Below are positions 11,507 through 23,411 of a DNA stretch of 64,000 bases, in pieces; positions within the stretch are counted from its first letter, which is position 1, and the number at the start of each line of letters is the position of its first letter. The stretch lies in contig NC_035169.2 in NCBI RefSeq assembly GCF_001659605.2, forward strand, positions 5,818,110-5,882,109, written 5' to 3'. The stretch is from Manihot esculenta. Its lineage: Eukaryota; Streptophyta; Magnoliopsida; Malpighiales; Euphorbiaceae. The position numbers and the translations under genes are program-made. The notes beneath the pieces are model-generated. The model worked only from the letters and a program-made list of their open reading frames with translations, was not told where the DNA came from and did not search any database.

Positions 11507-13654
11507 TGTAACGACCCCAAAAAGGACCGTCACCGACGCTAGGATTCAGGTCGGCTTAAGGCCGCCAGAACCCGTAGCAAGCCTGCTATACTCTCTGTGT
11601 ACCTGTAAACCTCATACATGATCATACATTTTCAGTGAAAATAAAACTCTTTTCTGAACCAAGGCTTAACCTGTGCATGCACTATCTCTGTACTCATGTA
11701 CTCTGTACTTTGTATCCCTGACTAGAGCTTGCTCTCGATGGGTTAATTCATACCTGTTAAGCCTGGTTTTCACATACAGGAAAACATATATACATATACA
11801 GATCATGTACAAAACATACATCACTAAGTCAAGCAACAACTATTACATCTTTTTCATATTACATGTCCACTCTACGCTATTACAGATCTCTTTACTTTTT
11901 CTGTACTCTGCTGGACTGTCCCTGTACACTGAACCTGCAAAACTGGGGTTAAGGGAGTGGGATGAGCTCTATAGCCCAGTGAGTAGAACAGTAAAACATC
12001 TCAGTAAAATATGATCTCATGGAATGCGCCATAACACAGACAAGCCACATCAAGAGTAAACCTGTCACCACATAGTCCCAGTAACTCTGTGCCAGGGCGT
12101 AGAATCGAGCACCTGGTCTTCCTGTCATATATGTATATGTGTATATAACACCTGTGAACTTACCATTGCCAGGGCGTAGTCAAAGGCTCCTGGACTTTGC
12201 TATATACCTGCCAGGGCGTAGTCAAAGGCTCCTGGTCTTTGCTATACGTGCCAGGGCGTAGTCAAAGGCTCCTGGACTTCCTGTCTGAGACTATTGGATC
12301 ATTCAGCATTCACTCACATCACCAAATAACAATGCAATGCAACATAGTCGTGAATACTAATGCAATCAACCTATGGCATAAACATGATGCATGAGATATG
12401 CTAAAAACAGGTTGTGGTGCAATTAAAAGTCATAAGTTTAGTTCCACTCACCTCTGGCTATCTGGACTGACTGACTCTGCAGGTTTACCTCTGGAGCAGT
12501 ACTCACTGCTGCTCTCTCTGGTTCCTCTGGTCTGTAACACATAAAGATTCAAATGAGGGACCAGACTAACTTAGCAATACCTCTATTACACTCCCCAAGA
12601 ATCCCCTGAAACTCACTTACCTAGCCATGCAAAAACATGCAAAAGAAAAGCTGGACAGAACACTTTCGGCGGCAGGTTCGGCGGCCGAATGTCCTTTCCA
12701 GAGACGAAACTCAAGCACCTTCGGCGGCACCTTCGGCGGCCGAATCCCCCAAACAGAGCCGAACATGCAAAAACACTCGGGGGCAAGCTGTGGCAACCAA
12801 GTCACCATGCAGGAGGTTCGGCGGCCGAATGAACCTTCGGCTGCCGAACCTGAGTTCATCCAGAACTCAGCTTCAACGGCAAACCATCTCCTCCTTTCCT
12901 TCAACTGCTCAAACCATGCAAACGTCACCTCCTCAACATACATATACTCATGTATATGATCACACAGGGGTCCAAAACTAGCTAATAACCCCAAACAACA
13001 AAACAAACATAACACATAATCATGTATACATGCATAAAGCATCAAAAACACTACTTCTCACTTCAACATGCATCTCTCTCCCTTAACTTCCATAAAACCT
13101 TCAGAAAACTTAAAAACAGGTTTTTTAGATCTTCCCTTACCTCTATAAACAGGAAGATGCACGTACTGAACAAGGGAAACGGATCAACTCTTCTTTACCC
13201 TCACAAAACTCTTCAAAGCTCACTTTTCTTCAAACCCGTCAAACCTTGGTAAATGAGCAAACTCCTGCATGAGCTGCTCAAAACACTTGCAGATGAGTCA
13301 TAGAAGACGTGGCTAATTCATGGCAAGAATCTGAGGCCAACATCTGTCAAAAGCCATGACTCAGCTTGGCTGGCCAACTCATCGTCGGCTGCCCAATCAC
13401 AGGCAAGACCATGCAACATTCGGAGGCCGAACTTCCCTTCGGAAGCCAAACACTTTCGGCGGCCGAACTTACTTTCGGCGGCCGAACTTGGCTCAACTGC
13501 CTTAGGTCATTTCACCTCAAAACTCACTTCCCTTAACCTTAAAACATCTCATAACCCTTAGAAAACACCACTCCTACCCTTATATAGAATCCCAACACCC
13601 CGGATTCCACCAGACATTAGGAATTCCGGTGCCGGATTCTAGCCGGGTGTTACA
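11507..13654 (-). mobile_element. Solo LTR, Tekay-like family variant
   Basis: A single 2148-bp LTR begins TGTAACGACCCC, ends GGGTGTTACA and is flanked by ATTAG on both sides (11502-11506, 13655-13659). Its ends match the Tekay-like LTRs but its middle differs, so it is a related subfamily. It has about five exact TTCGGCGGCCGAA dyads (12676-12850 and 13447-13490) in the same orientation as the other copies. No internal sequence remains, the expected product of unequal LTR recombination. Confidence 0.87.
12088..12280 (-). repeat. Short tandem module array inside the solo LTR
   Basis: Four copies of a roughly 40-bp module share the core CCAGGGCGTAG and end in a CCTGG-type half. Three have the form CCAGGGCGTAGTCAAAGG followed by CTCCTGG, so each module is itself a hyphenated dyad (CCAGG/CCTGG). 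Three copies of the same module occur in the solo LTR at about 18297-18440. Confidence 0.75.
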
Positions 13655-14177
13655 ATTAGGAAACGTTCGCTAATCAAACTCTAGTTAACAAGTTGCCAAG
13701 GAACGTCCTTGGGGCTTTTAGCATCGAACAACTGTTAACTGCATTAGGACTTAGAGAAACCCAACTCTAACCTTGCCAACCGCGTGGTCAAGTTTAGATT
13801 ATGCAACTGATTATACTTGTGTTTAAACAATCTAAGCAATTACGGACTTAAATTATTCAAACAATATATTACTCAAGCAATTAAAAACAATAGGTCTTAA
13901 TTGATTCTAAAAGCAAAGCAATAATTATAGAAAGATCAAGTTGCATAAATATTGAAAGTAAACAAAAGTTTAATAATGGAGTTTTAGATCTTCCAATTCA
14001 TCACAAATCTGAAATTTTCCAACTTCAACTAGAAAAGAAAAGTGTTTAGCCACTCATGGTGGACAAATACACAAAAAGAAAGGAGAAAAATAGAAGAAAG
14101 GAGCTGTTGTATCTCTGCTGAAGTTCTACAGAAGAATCGATGATGAAGAGATTTTTTTTGCTGGTTTGAGGCTGCCT

Positions 14178-14186
14178 CCTTTTATA
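14178..14186 (-). promoter_or_regulatory. TATA box of the split 5' LTR
   Basis: The minus-strand TATAAAAGG matches the box in the intact LTR at 1161-1153. In the original element this was the promoter-bearing LTR. Confidence 0.55.
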
Positions 14187-15184
14187 GGTGAAGAGTCCTG
14201 ATCCAATTAGGACTTGGAATCCTAATTTGAATTGGTCTTTTTGTGGTCTTTTACTCCTTTGCTTTTGTATTTAATTATGGATAAATTCTTCTTCTTGAGA
14301 AAGTCTTTCTTGGAGTGACTCTTGGAGATGTCCTAGGATTGATCTTAAAGTGTTTGAAGTAGGATAGGACTTCAATGCTTTTGGATTTTGAATTTTGCCT
14401 CTTTCCCCCGCTGCTGTCCGCCTCTGCTTCAGTTTGATTTGGGCAGTTGATTTGCCCAAATCACTTGCCCCAATCGCTTGCGCAAGTCAGTCCCAGTTTT
14501 CTACTTCAGCTTGATTTGGGCAGTGATTTGGCCAAATCACTTTGACCCAATCACTTTTCCAGCTTTTTCTGCACTTTTTCTCCAACTTTCCATTTTCTTC
14601 CTTTTCTATAAAAACATGACAAAAACCATAAATTAAGTTGGAAAATATGTAATTAAGCAGTAATAAAGATAATAAAAATGTTGCTAAATTATGTTTGATC
14701 AAATGGCTTCCAAGATTATAGCCAAATTTTGGCTCCCAAGATCATAACCAATAAAGTAAATTACTAATTGGTTTAGGGTTCCTGCAACCTTAACCTAGGA
14801 TCCCCATAATTAAGTCTGAATGAGGAGGGAGAAGAGAAAGGTGTCGTCAACACGAACTTACAATGTAAACATATAAATAACTTACTTTATTTATGAACTT
14901 GAGAATTTTTACAAAACTTTCGAAGGCTTTTAGAGAGAATAATAGAAAGAGCAGGATGAGAGAAATATTACAAGACGGTAATATGATTGTATGCCTTCAC
15001 AAGGGGATAGGCTCCCTATTTAAAGAAAATTTTTGAATCTTTACTGTTTTCATGTGATTATATGAGGACGAAACTTCTACTGCTCATGAATAGTCTGTCT
15101 GCCACCGAATTTTTACTGTTTTTGACTTTAACTGTTCCTTGAATAGTAGTCTATCTGCCACCGAATCTTTACTATTTTTGTCTT

Positions 15185-16735
15185 TTATTCTGAGTCTGAG
15201 GATGAAGAAGTGTCCCTCTTTTTCTTCCCCTTTTTCTTTAACTTTTCTTTCTTTTCCTTTTCTTTCTTTTTCTTTTCTTTTTCTTTTTTCTTTTCTTTTC
15301 TTTTTATCTCGTCTGTCTTGCTTTTTATCTTGATAGCTGGAAGTATCTCATAACAGTCATCTTCATTGCTGTCATAATAGGAAGATGCCGGATTTTTACT
15401 GGAGGATGACGTTCTGAATGACGCTATCGACGTCGATTCCAAGCTGGACGGTTTTTTATTTTTCTTTCTACTAAGTGCCTTTCTTGATGAATCTTTACTG
15501 GAGGATGTAACTTCTTCTTGCTTTAATTCTTTATTCTTTACTAATTCTCCTAAGCCAAGATGATTAAATATTTGCTGGCAAATCATCTTATATTCTTCAG
15601 GAGTTTTAGCTGCTGCAAGTAATTCCTGACACTGAGCCTTCTGTGCTCCAAATGAAGGTTGTTCTTGCAGAGTTAATTTACTAGCATAAGAGACAGTAGG
15701 AAACTGAGCTCTTTTGATGATCCAATTTTTTACAACAATTTCTGTGGTGGTATTTTTGAATGATCCCCATCATTTTATTTTATGCTTTCTTACTATAACT
15801 GAAATATTAGATCCTATCATATACTAAAAATCAAAAAACCATTGATATACCCAAGGGATGAAAAACTGCATACAGAAATACATTAAAGAATGAATATATA
15901 TCTCACTCTGAGCTGGTTTATAATTAGTTTTAAAATACTAATATACTTGAAGTACTTCTGAAGATAAAATTTCATTAGTAATACCTCTATATTGCCACCA
16001 TTTTAAAAACCAGTTGGAAAATCTTGTGGTTGTTTTAATACTGTGTTGATCAAAATATATTAACCATGAGTGAGTAGTGGTAGGGTTTTGAATACTAAAA
16101 ATATTTTTCCATGCATCTATATAGTCAAAATAATTGTATGAAGTACAATACTTTTTAAAATTTTTAAATATCAGGGCAGTGTATAAATTCGAGGTCAGTC
16201 AATCTTTTGGATGGATAACTCGTTTTATTTGTATAGAAGAATATGCTATTATGTTTTTATGGTTTTTATCAAAAGTATGTTTTATTTTTACCGAATCTGT
16301 CTCTTCCAAAATACTACAATAATATTTCTGAGGTTTTGAAAGATCTTTTGGTGTAAAATACCAATTCTCAGGATAATATTTTCGAATTACTTCCCATGGG
16401 TTTATATCATTAAAACCATTTTCAACTTCAATTTCAAATTCTGAAATATTCTTTAAAAACCATTTATGAAAACCAGTATTATATCCATAGGAAGATTGGA
16501 TTTTTGGCAAACCCACAGCTTTCAACGGATTTGATGAGTCTTTATTGTCTACCGTTTGAGACAGACTAGCCGTACCATGAACTGGTATGATTGCTTTAGA
16601 CTTAGAATACATACTTGAGTTTCCTGATGAAGACGCCATATTTTGTATTGCTTTAATCACCTCTGGTGATTGACTTAGTTCTTCGATCCATTTCTTTAAA
16701 TCTGTCTGACTCTGGTCTTTTAACTAGGGTTTTAG
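15185..16735 (-). pseudogene. Second ORF of the endogenous pararetrovirus, broken
   Basis: Two open pieces (16199-16660 and 15185-15586) are joined by about 600 bp of the same kind of sequence with several stops. A stop also interrupts the N-terminal side near 16725. The first piece has a GYNTGFHKWFLKN motif and a Trp-rich region follows. The second ends in a long Lys/Glu tract and a Ser/Asp/Glu tail. I associate this protein with the uncharacterised second ORF of florendovirus-like caulimovirids, because of its place just downstream of RNase H and its overall look. Its function is unknown, and it cannot be expressed intact here. Confidence 0.6.
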
Positions 16736-16803
16736 TGTTTGATTTAAATCTTTTGAATGCTCTGAAAGAGCTTTAGGAGTAGCTGGACTTTATTTCTTTC
16801 TGT

Positions 16804-19800
16804 TTATTCTTCTTTCTCCCCATTGTGCTGTAGAAATTCTCGGGTTAGAAAATCCGGTATATTATTGTTACTTCCTTTAATATAATCAATATCAAAGTAA
16901 AAAATACTTAAAAGTGCTTGCCATCTAGCAAAAATTTGTTTAGAGGCAAGGTTTTTGACATCTTTCTTTAAAACATCTTTTGCTGATTTATAGTCAATTC
17001 TGACTAAAAATTTTTTATTTAACAAATCAGATTGAAATTTATTTATGCATATTACTATACTCAGAATTTCTTTTTTAATAGTTGAATAATTTAATTGGGC
17101 CGAGTTCCAGTGTCCTGAAGTGAACTGAATTATACTTTCTTTATTATTTATCCTTTGTTTTAAAATTCCCCCATATCCTATATCCGAAACATGTGCTTCT
17201 ACAATTTTAAATGCTGTTGGATTAGGAATATATAAGCTTGGAATTTCTTTTACTAATGATTTAATGTCTTACAATGCTTGTATGATTATTAGTCCATGGA
17301 CCTGGATTTTTCTTTAATCTGTCATGAAGTGGTTTTATCATTCTGTTTAGATTTGGATAAAAATCAATGATATAATTTAGACATCCAAAGAACCTTTGTA
17401 ATTGAGTTTTATTTGTTATTTCATCGGGAAATTTATCTCTAAATACCATTGTTCTTTCAATTGGTTGAATTATTCCTTGTTCAATATAATGACCTAGAAA
17501 TTTGGTTTTAGTTTCAAATAAATGCATTTTAGTTTTACTTAAGGCTAAACCATTCTTTTTTATAATCATACAAAATATTTTTAGATGTTTAAAATGTTCT
17601 TCAATAGTTTAACTGAATATTAAAATATCATCTATATAAACAATACAAAATCTTGAATATGGATTAAAAATATCATTCATAATTGTAACGACCCCAAAAT
17701 GGACCGTCACCGGCGCTAGGATTCAGATCGGCTTAAGACCGCCAGAACCCGTAGCAAGCCTGCTATACTCTCTGTGTACCTGTAAATCTCATACATGATC
17801 ATACATTTCGTGTGAAAAATAAAACTCTTTTCTGAACCAAGGCTTAACCTGTGCATGCATTATCTCTGTACTCTGTACCCTATACTCTGTACTCTGTACC
17901 CCTGACTAGAGCTTGCTCTAGATGGGTTAACTCATACCTGTTAAGCCTGGTTTTTCACATACTCTGTAAAACATATACATATACAGATCATGTACATAAC
18001 ACAAGATTTACAACACGAAATAACTAAGTCAAGCACAACAACTAGTACATTTCTTTAATATTACATGTCCACTCTAAGCTATTACAAACTCTTCTCTCTT
18101 CCTGTCCTCTGCTGTTCTCCCCTGTACACTGTACACTGAACCTGCAAGACTGGGGTTAAGGGAGTGGGATGATCTCTATAGCCCAGTGAGTAGAACAGTG
18201 AAACATAGCAGAAAAATATGATCTTATGGAATGCATCATAACACAGACAATCCACATCAAGGGTAAACCTGTCACCAAATAGTCCCAGTATCTCATACCA
18301 GGGCGTAGTCAAAGGCACCTGGATTTCCTGTCTCATATATGTATATATGTATATAACACCTGTACTTACCATTACCAGGGCATAGTCAAAGGCTCCTGGA
18401 CTTTACTATACCTGCCAGGGCGTAGTCAAAGGCTCCTGGACTTATCTCAGTGACTATTGGATCATTCAGCATTTACCCACATCAACAAATAACTATGCAA
18501 TGCAACATATTCGTGGATTCTAATGCAATCAACCTACTGCATATCCATGATGCATGAAATATGCTAAAAACATTCCAATTCTCAAGTAAAAGAATTAAGT
18601 TTAGTTCCACTCACCTCTGGCTCTTTGGACTGACTCTGCAGGCGCTGTACACTCTAGAGCAGTACTCACTGCTGCTCTCTCTGGGTCCTCTGGTCTGTGT
18701 AGGCACAGATAAACTCAAATGAGGGACCAAACTAGCTTATGAATAACTCTATTAGACTCCCCAAGAATCCCCTTAAACGCACTCAAACATCCATGCAAAG
18801 CAGGCAAAGGAAGGCTAGACAGGACACTTTCGGCGGCAGGTTCGGCGGCCAAAAGTCCTCTCCAGAGCCGAAACTCATGCACCTTCGGCGGCCGAATCTC
18901 AACTTTCGGCAGCCGAACCCTTGCGGGGGCAAGTTTCGGGGGCTGAAAGGCACTCCAGAGATGAAAGTCTCTAACCTTCGGCGGCACCTTCGGCGGCCAA
19001 AACTTCCCTCCAGAGCCGAAAGTCCAAAAGCTCGGGGGCAAGCTTGGGCAGCCGAAGCCACCTCCTCAGCACATTCGGCGGCCGAACCTTTCTTCGGCGG
19101 CCGAAGCTGGGTTCATCAGCAAGGCAGAACCTTGCTCTGCCTCACGCCAAAATGCACCAAATTCTCTAAAACTCAACCACCTCAATTCCTCAACATGCAT
19201 ATACCTAAGCATATGCTCAAAGGGGTCAGAAACTACCTTAAAACCCCAACAACACAAACATATAACACATATACAAGCTTTTATCAACAAAACACCAAAA
19301 ACTCTCTATTAACCCTATTCATGCAACTCTCCCCCAAAACCTTAAAAATCTTCCATAAAACATAAAAACAAGCTCAGGATCTTCACTTACCTCTTGAAAC
19401 CAAGAAGATGAACGATCCTAACGTGGAGTTTTGGAGCAACTCTCCTTCAAACTCTCCAAACTTCACAACTTTGTATTTTTAGCTCAAAACCTTCAAAATA
19501 ACATAAAAATCAATCAAACCTTTGCATGATTTGATGAAAACATGAAGAAAACTTAAGAAGGACAGGGTTTCACCTCAGAAAGTGAAAGAAACGGCAGAGC
19601 TTATCCTTTCAACCGACTGAGGGCCTTTTATAGGTGGCTGGCCAGACCACCTTCGGCGGCCTATCGTGAAACCGAAAGCCATGCATGTTCGGCGGCCGAA
19701 TGTCACCTTCGGCGGCCGAACCTGGCTTTTCTGCCTTGATTCTTTTCTTTCAAAAAATTATTTTCATTTTAACTTCAAAACCTTAAAACCTACTACATGA

Positions 19801-20560
19801 CTTTAGAAAACCAAAAATCTTACCCTCTAAAGATGCCGACATCCTGGATTCTACCGAACGACAAGAATTCTGATGCCGGACTCTAGCCGGGTATTATAAT
19901 AATTCTCTGAAATTCCGATGGTGCATTTTTTAAACCAAAAGGCATAACGTTCCATTCATATTGTCCAAATGGAACGGTAAATGCAATTTTATAACGCTTT
20001 TTAGGATGTATTTGAATTTGCCAATAACCTGATTTCATATCAAATTTACTAAAAATATTAGCATTAAATAATTTATTTAGAAGATCTTTTTTATTTGAGA
20101 TAGGGTACCTAATCCATTTTAGTGCTTTATTTAATGGTTTATAATTTATAACTAATCTAGGTGTTCCTCTTTCAATTTCTGTATTTTTATTGACATAAAA
20201 AGCTGTACATGATCAAGAATTTCTTGATTTGCTTATTAATTTCTTATCTTCAAGGCTTTTAATTTCCTTTTTACAATGTTTCATTAAATCTGGTTTCATT
20301 TGAATTGGTCTTGCCTTAGTTGATATCATCTTTTCATCAAAATTTTCTTCATATGGTAAGTCTACTATATGTTGTTTTCTATTCCAAAAAGCATTTGGAT
20401 ACTCCGAACATAATTCCTTTTCCATATATTCTTTTAAACTTTCTATTTTAGCCTTTACAAAGTTTTGTTTCAATTGATTTTTTATTCTATTTAAATGTAC
20501 ATTATTCTTTAAATCTCTTAAGTCTTCTGTTTTGGATTTTATTATTGAATTTATTTCCAT
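16804..20560 (-). pseudogene. Pararetrovirus reverse transcriptase / RNase H, broken and split by a solo LTR
   Basis: The N-terminal part (20560 to 19904) has the RLVINYKPLN and FDMKSGYWQI motifs of caulimovirid RT and ends at the solo LTR insertion. Left of the LTR the frame resumes with the catalytic YIDD box (about 17630). The thumb/connection region follows (17261-17569), then an RNase H domain down to 16804 that ends in an SNNNIPDFLTRE-like motif. Stops occur after the YIDD box, between the thumb and RNase H regions, and near 20215. Catalytic residues are recognisable, so decay is moderate, but no continuous product is possible. Confidence 0.82.
17684..19898 (-). mobile_element. Solo LTR, Tekay-like, inserted in the pararetrovirus RT
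   Basis: This 2215-bp LTR begins TGTAACGACCCC and ends GGGTATTATA (a decayed GTTACA). It has the target duplication ATAAT on each side (17679-17683, 19899-19903). The TATA box is at 19632-19624 on the minus strand. About five exact TTCGGCGGCCGAA dyads lie near 18883, 19073-19110 and 19687-19725, the last group just upstream of the TATA box. Three copies of the CCAGGGCGTAG module lie at 18297-18440. It is most like the solo LTR at 11507-13654. Confidence 0.87.
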
Positions 20561-20808
20561 TGTCCTAATGGAATGTGCTTTTATTAAATTTAAATTTTTT
20601 CTTTTTGGTTTATCTGTAAATACTTATCTAATTATTTTGTTTTTTGCTTAAATTTTATACAATCATCATTTACTGAATAAGGTGTTATAAGATTTATGAA
20701 CGGTGTTCCTAGTATTACCATGTGATTTATCTATTAGGATAATAGAAATACAGTTTTGATTTCTAAATCCTGATTTACTATTAATGCGTCTGCTTTTCCT
20801 AAAATTTT

Positions 20809-21545
20809 TTAATTAGTTTTATTTGTAGTTGTTAACTTTTCTTTAGTTTCCTTCCAAAATCTTTTAGCTATTAAGCTTGATTTTACACAATTTAAATATG
20901 TTCCTGTGTCAAATAATACTATAGTATCTATTATAAATTCTTCTGATAATTTAATTGTTAATTTGATTAGATACTTTCTAGAAGTTATTTCTTGTAATAG
21001 GAATATAAAATTATCATCTATTTCTTTACTATCTAATTGACTTATTTCATTATGTTCATCCTCCTCCTCTTTTTCGGATGAAGAAGACGATTCAAAAATT
21101 AATTGTTCTTCCAATATTTTTATCCTTTTTGCATCCTTTTGAAGTTGATTTTTTAATTCTTTTACTTCTGCTTTTATTATTCTTATTTCTTTATTCAAGT
21201 CTTCTATAGATATTTTTTCTTTTAATTTTTTATTTTTATTTAGTATCTTAGTTAAATCATAAGTTTGTTTATTTATTTTAGGGATATTGTGGTTCACTTC
21301 CTCTACTTCATCAAAACTTTTAATTAATTTTTTAATGAATTTTTCTTTAGTACTACTATCTTCAATATTATTTATTAATTCCAATAATGAACTTTGTTCT
21401 TTAGTTAAAACACTTATTGATTTTTCTAACGAACTGGTCTGTAATTCATCTATTTGATTTTCACTTTCTGTTATTTCTGATCCTGAAGTTTCGGAATCTA
21501 TATATAATTCTTGAATTCTATTTATTACTTCTTCTTCTAAATTTA
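20809..21545 (-). pseudogene. Pararetrovirus aspartic protease region
   Basis: A Lys/Glu-rich, probably coiled-coil stretch (21384 to about 21060) precedes an aspartic protease core with the active-site DTG (IVLFDTGTYLNCVKSSLIAK) near 20920. It lies between the zinc-knuckle region and RT, the usual caulimovirid place. Stops separate it from both neighbours, including a cluster at 20640-20810. Confidence 0.7.
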
Positions 21546-21588
21546 ACTCATTTAGTTTTTTATTAAACCTACAAAATTTAGATGTATG

Positions 21589-22800
21589 TCATTTATTTCC
21601 ACAATTATAACATGTTAAATCCTTAAATGATTTCTTATTTGGGGTTTTACTTGTTTGTGCATTCTTTTTATATTTTCTATAAGGTTTATAATTTTTCTTT
21701 TTATAATATTCTTCTTTACTAGGTTTTGCTATATATCCCTTTTTGTAATACTGGTTCTTTTTATAATGTTTTCTTGGTTGTGATTTTGAACATTGACCAT
21801 TACAGCTCTTATTTTGACATATTCCATAATCAAACTGTTTACAAAAAAATCCTAGTTCTTGTTTAGTTTTTTGCATTTCATATTTTAAAGTTCTTTGTAA
21901 TTTTAGATCATGACAAATTTGTAAACTTTCCTTTTGGATTATACTTATCAACTGTCCATATGTTATCTTACTATAAGGTATTGGGTTTTCAAATTGTTGT
22001 TTTATATTATTTCGTACTTTCTCTCCTAGAAAATAAGGAAGTCCTACTAAAAATTTTTCTTTCCAAAAATCTTGATTTGAATATTCTCTTAGCATTAGCC
22101 TAGTTAAAAATGTAGTTTTATAATATTGAAAGTCACTTAATTTTTTACATTTTAAATTACTTAATAATTCAGCATTTTTATCTTTCAAATGGGACGGACC
22201 TCCTATAAAATGTAAGGAAATTGTTAAAATTAGTGTTGATACGGCATCTTGTATGTTTTCTCCAAGTTCATTATGCATAGGTTCTCATTGACTATTTATT
22301 TGGATTGAATTTAATATATCTAATTGTTCCTGATCTGTTAATATATCTAATTGTTCCTGATCTGTTAAGTGATAATCCCACCAACCTTTTAGCTGTCCCG
22401 TAAAACCTGCTATGATTATTTCAACAATCGCTCTATCTGAAGCAAACGACTGAGTTTTATATGCATTAGCTGCCATCGTCATTTGTTGTAATAGACTTAA
22501 AATATTATATTCAGATAATCCATCTATATTCCATTCATATACTGTTGAGGCATTATATTTAAATTGAGAAGTAATGTTTGGTTTTTCTAACATTCCTAAA
22601 TCTGGTGCTCTACTGACTATTTCTTTATGTAATATAGGATTTATTTCAAATTGTTTTTCGTCCTCTGATTCTGGTTGACTCTGTTCTGTCTCGGTTTGTG
22701 ATTCTTCTTCTTCTTCTATTACATTTATATTTCTTGACTGTGGTGTTTCTGGTGCTACATTTTTACTAGATTCTGAAGTTTCTATTCTACTTAACTAATC
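21589..22800 (-). pseudogene. Pararetrovirus coat protein with zinc knuckle, broken
   Basis: An acidic Glu/Ser-rich lead-in (22800-22594) is followed by the open pieces 22285-22593 and 21589-22278, separated by a stop near 22280. The C-terminal 80 residues are highly basic (Lys/Tyr/Arg-rich), with a Cys/His motif (CYNCGNK) at the end and further cysteines (CQNKSCNGQC). This arrangement, acidic lead, coat core, basic zinc-knuckle tail just before a protease, is characteristic of caulimovirid coat proteins. One 24-bp stretch at about 22318-22365 is tandemly duplicated, giving a repeated QEQLDIL. Confidence 0.72.
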
Positions 22801-22929
22801 TTTTAGAGTTTGTAAGAATTCATTTTTATTTTTTAATTCCTTTTGACTTGAGCTAGATACTTGATATGGTTTAAAGATATGCGATTTTATTTTTGGTTTT
22901 ATTTCTTCTTTTTCTTCTATCTATTTATT

Positions 22930-23371
22930 CTTTAAGAGATTTTCCATCTCTTTTAATTGAGTCCCTATGCATATTAGACTTGCATTGCTAAAATTATTTT
23001 GTTCTATTATCTTTTTATAATGTATCATTTTCTATTTTATAAGGTGCACATATTATTTTTCTTATCTCCATGTAATATTTTACTTATTGTTTTAGGTGAA
23101 AATTCACTTTGGATTACTGTATCATTTACTATCCATTATGGTCTTTTATCTCTTACTATTATTGGGTTAATACTTTTTGTTTTGTATAACTTAAACCACT
23201 TAAAAAATTTTATTTCTTCATTATTTTTAATATATTCAAAATATTTTCTCTTTAATTTTTCAAAATTATTTTCTTTAACTATTTTTTGTAATTTACTTAA
23301 ATTTTTTGTTTTTGTTATTTCTTTGATAAATTTATTTTCAATCTTTTCTTTACTAATTACATTTAATCTAA

Positions 23372-23372
<1 letters not shown>
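22930..23372 (-). pseudogene. Possible pararetrovirus movement-protein tail
   Basis: Minus-strand translation across this stretch is Lys/Asn-rich with a few stops and continues into the coat-protein region without a clear boundary. Its position upstream of the coat protein is where the movement protein sits in caulimovirid polyproteins, but no diagnostic motif is visible. The open plus-strand frame here is treated as a shadow. Confidence 0.3.
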
Positions 23373-23405
<33 letters not shown>

Positions 23406-23411
23406 TTAGAT
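23366..23411. repeat. (TA)16 microsatellite inside a perfect 46-bp palindrome
   Basis: A run of 16 TA units (23373-23404) is flanked by ATCTAAG on the left and CTTAGAT on the right, so the whole 46 bp is self-complementary. It marks the exact junction between the minus-strand pararetrovirus and a plus-strand gypsy integrase relic. Confidence 0.9.

Larger units (their letters stand above)
264..14701 (-). mobile_element. Athila/Tat-type Ty3/gypsy retrotransposon, internally deleted, carrying two nested insertions
   Basis: Two homologous LTRs (264-1679 and the interrupted 5713-14701) begin TGATAGC or TTATAGC and end TGATCA. They are flanked by the 5-bp duplication AATGG (259-263 and 14702-14706). 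A primer-binding site of the tRNA-Asp type used by Athila/Tat elements lies inside the right LTR on the minus strand, so transcription runs right to left and the right LTR is the 5' one. The internal region is only about 4 kb. It keeps a gag C-terminus, a protease and the first residues of RT, then jumps to the 3' tail, so RT, RNase H and integrase are missing. Removing the insertions and the duplicated TSD bases leaves a right LTR of about 1412 bp against 1416 bp on the left. Scattered substitutions between the LTRs mark this as the oldest layer of the nest. Confidence 0.88.
5713..14701 (-). repeat. 5' LTR of the Athila/Tat-type element, split into three pieces
   Basis: The pieces are 5713-5944, 11364-11506 and 13655-14701. 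Joined in order they match 264-1679 along its length. The gaps are filled by two Tekay-like insertions with their own target duplications, CTAGT and ATTAG. The first base pair of the LTR end has mutated (TT instead of TG). The TATA box is at 14186-14178 on the minus strand. Confidence 0.88.
14798..23372 (-). mobile_element. Endogenous pararetrovirus (Caulimoviridae), decayed, with a nested solo LTR
   Basis: On the minus strand from 23372 leftward the order is a possible movement-protein tail, coat protein with a basic zinc-knuckle end, aspartic protease, RT and RNase H, then a separate second ORF and an AT-rich non-coding stretch. No integrase or LTR is present. That order in one long polyprotein followed by a second ORF fits the florendovirus-type layout, though the genus is inferred. 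Stops and frameshifts interrupt every part, and a 2.2-kb solo LTR splits RT. Minus-strand sequence TTTAAATAGGGAGC near 15030 could be a decayed promoter. The right end stops exactly at a (TA)16 palindrome. The left end is uncertain and is set where the flanking repeat ends. Confidence 0.8.

Noticed and set aside
7069..19365. Open frames in the Tekay-like LTRs coding for FGGR/RRPN/SAAE-rich proteins
   Set aside because: The repeated peptides are the translation of the TTCGGCGGCCGAA dyad in different frames and appear on both strands. There is no family similarity, and frames are not conserved between LTR copies.
22999..23409. Plus-strand ORF of 136 codons ending in a Tyr/Ile run
   Set aside because: It lies opposite the pararetrovirus polyprotein and its end is just the (TA)n microsatellite in translation.
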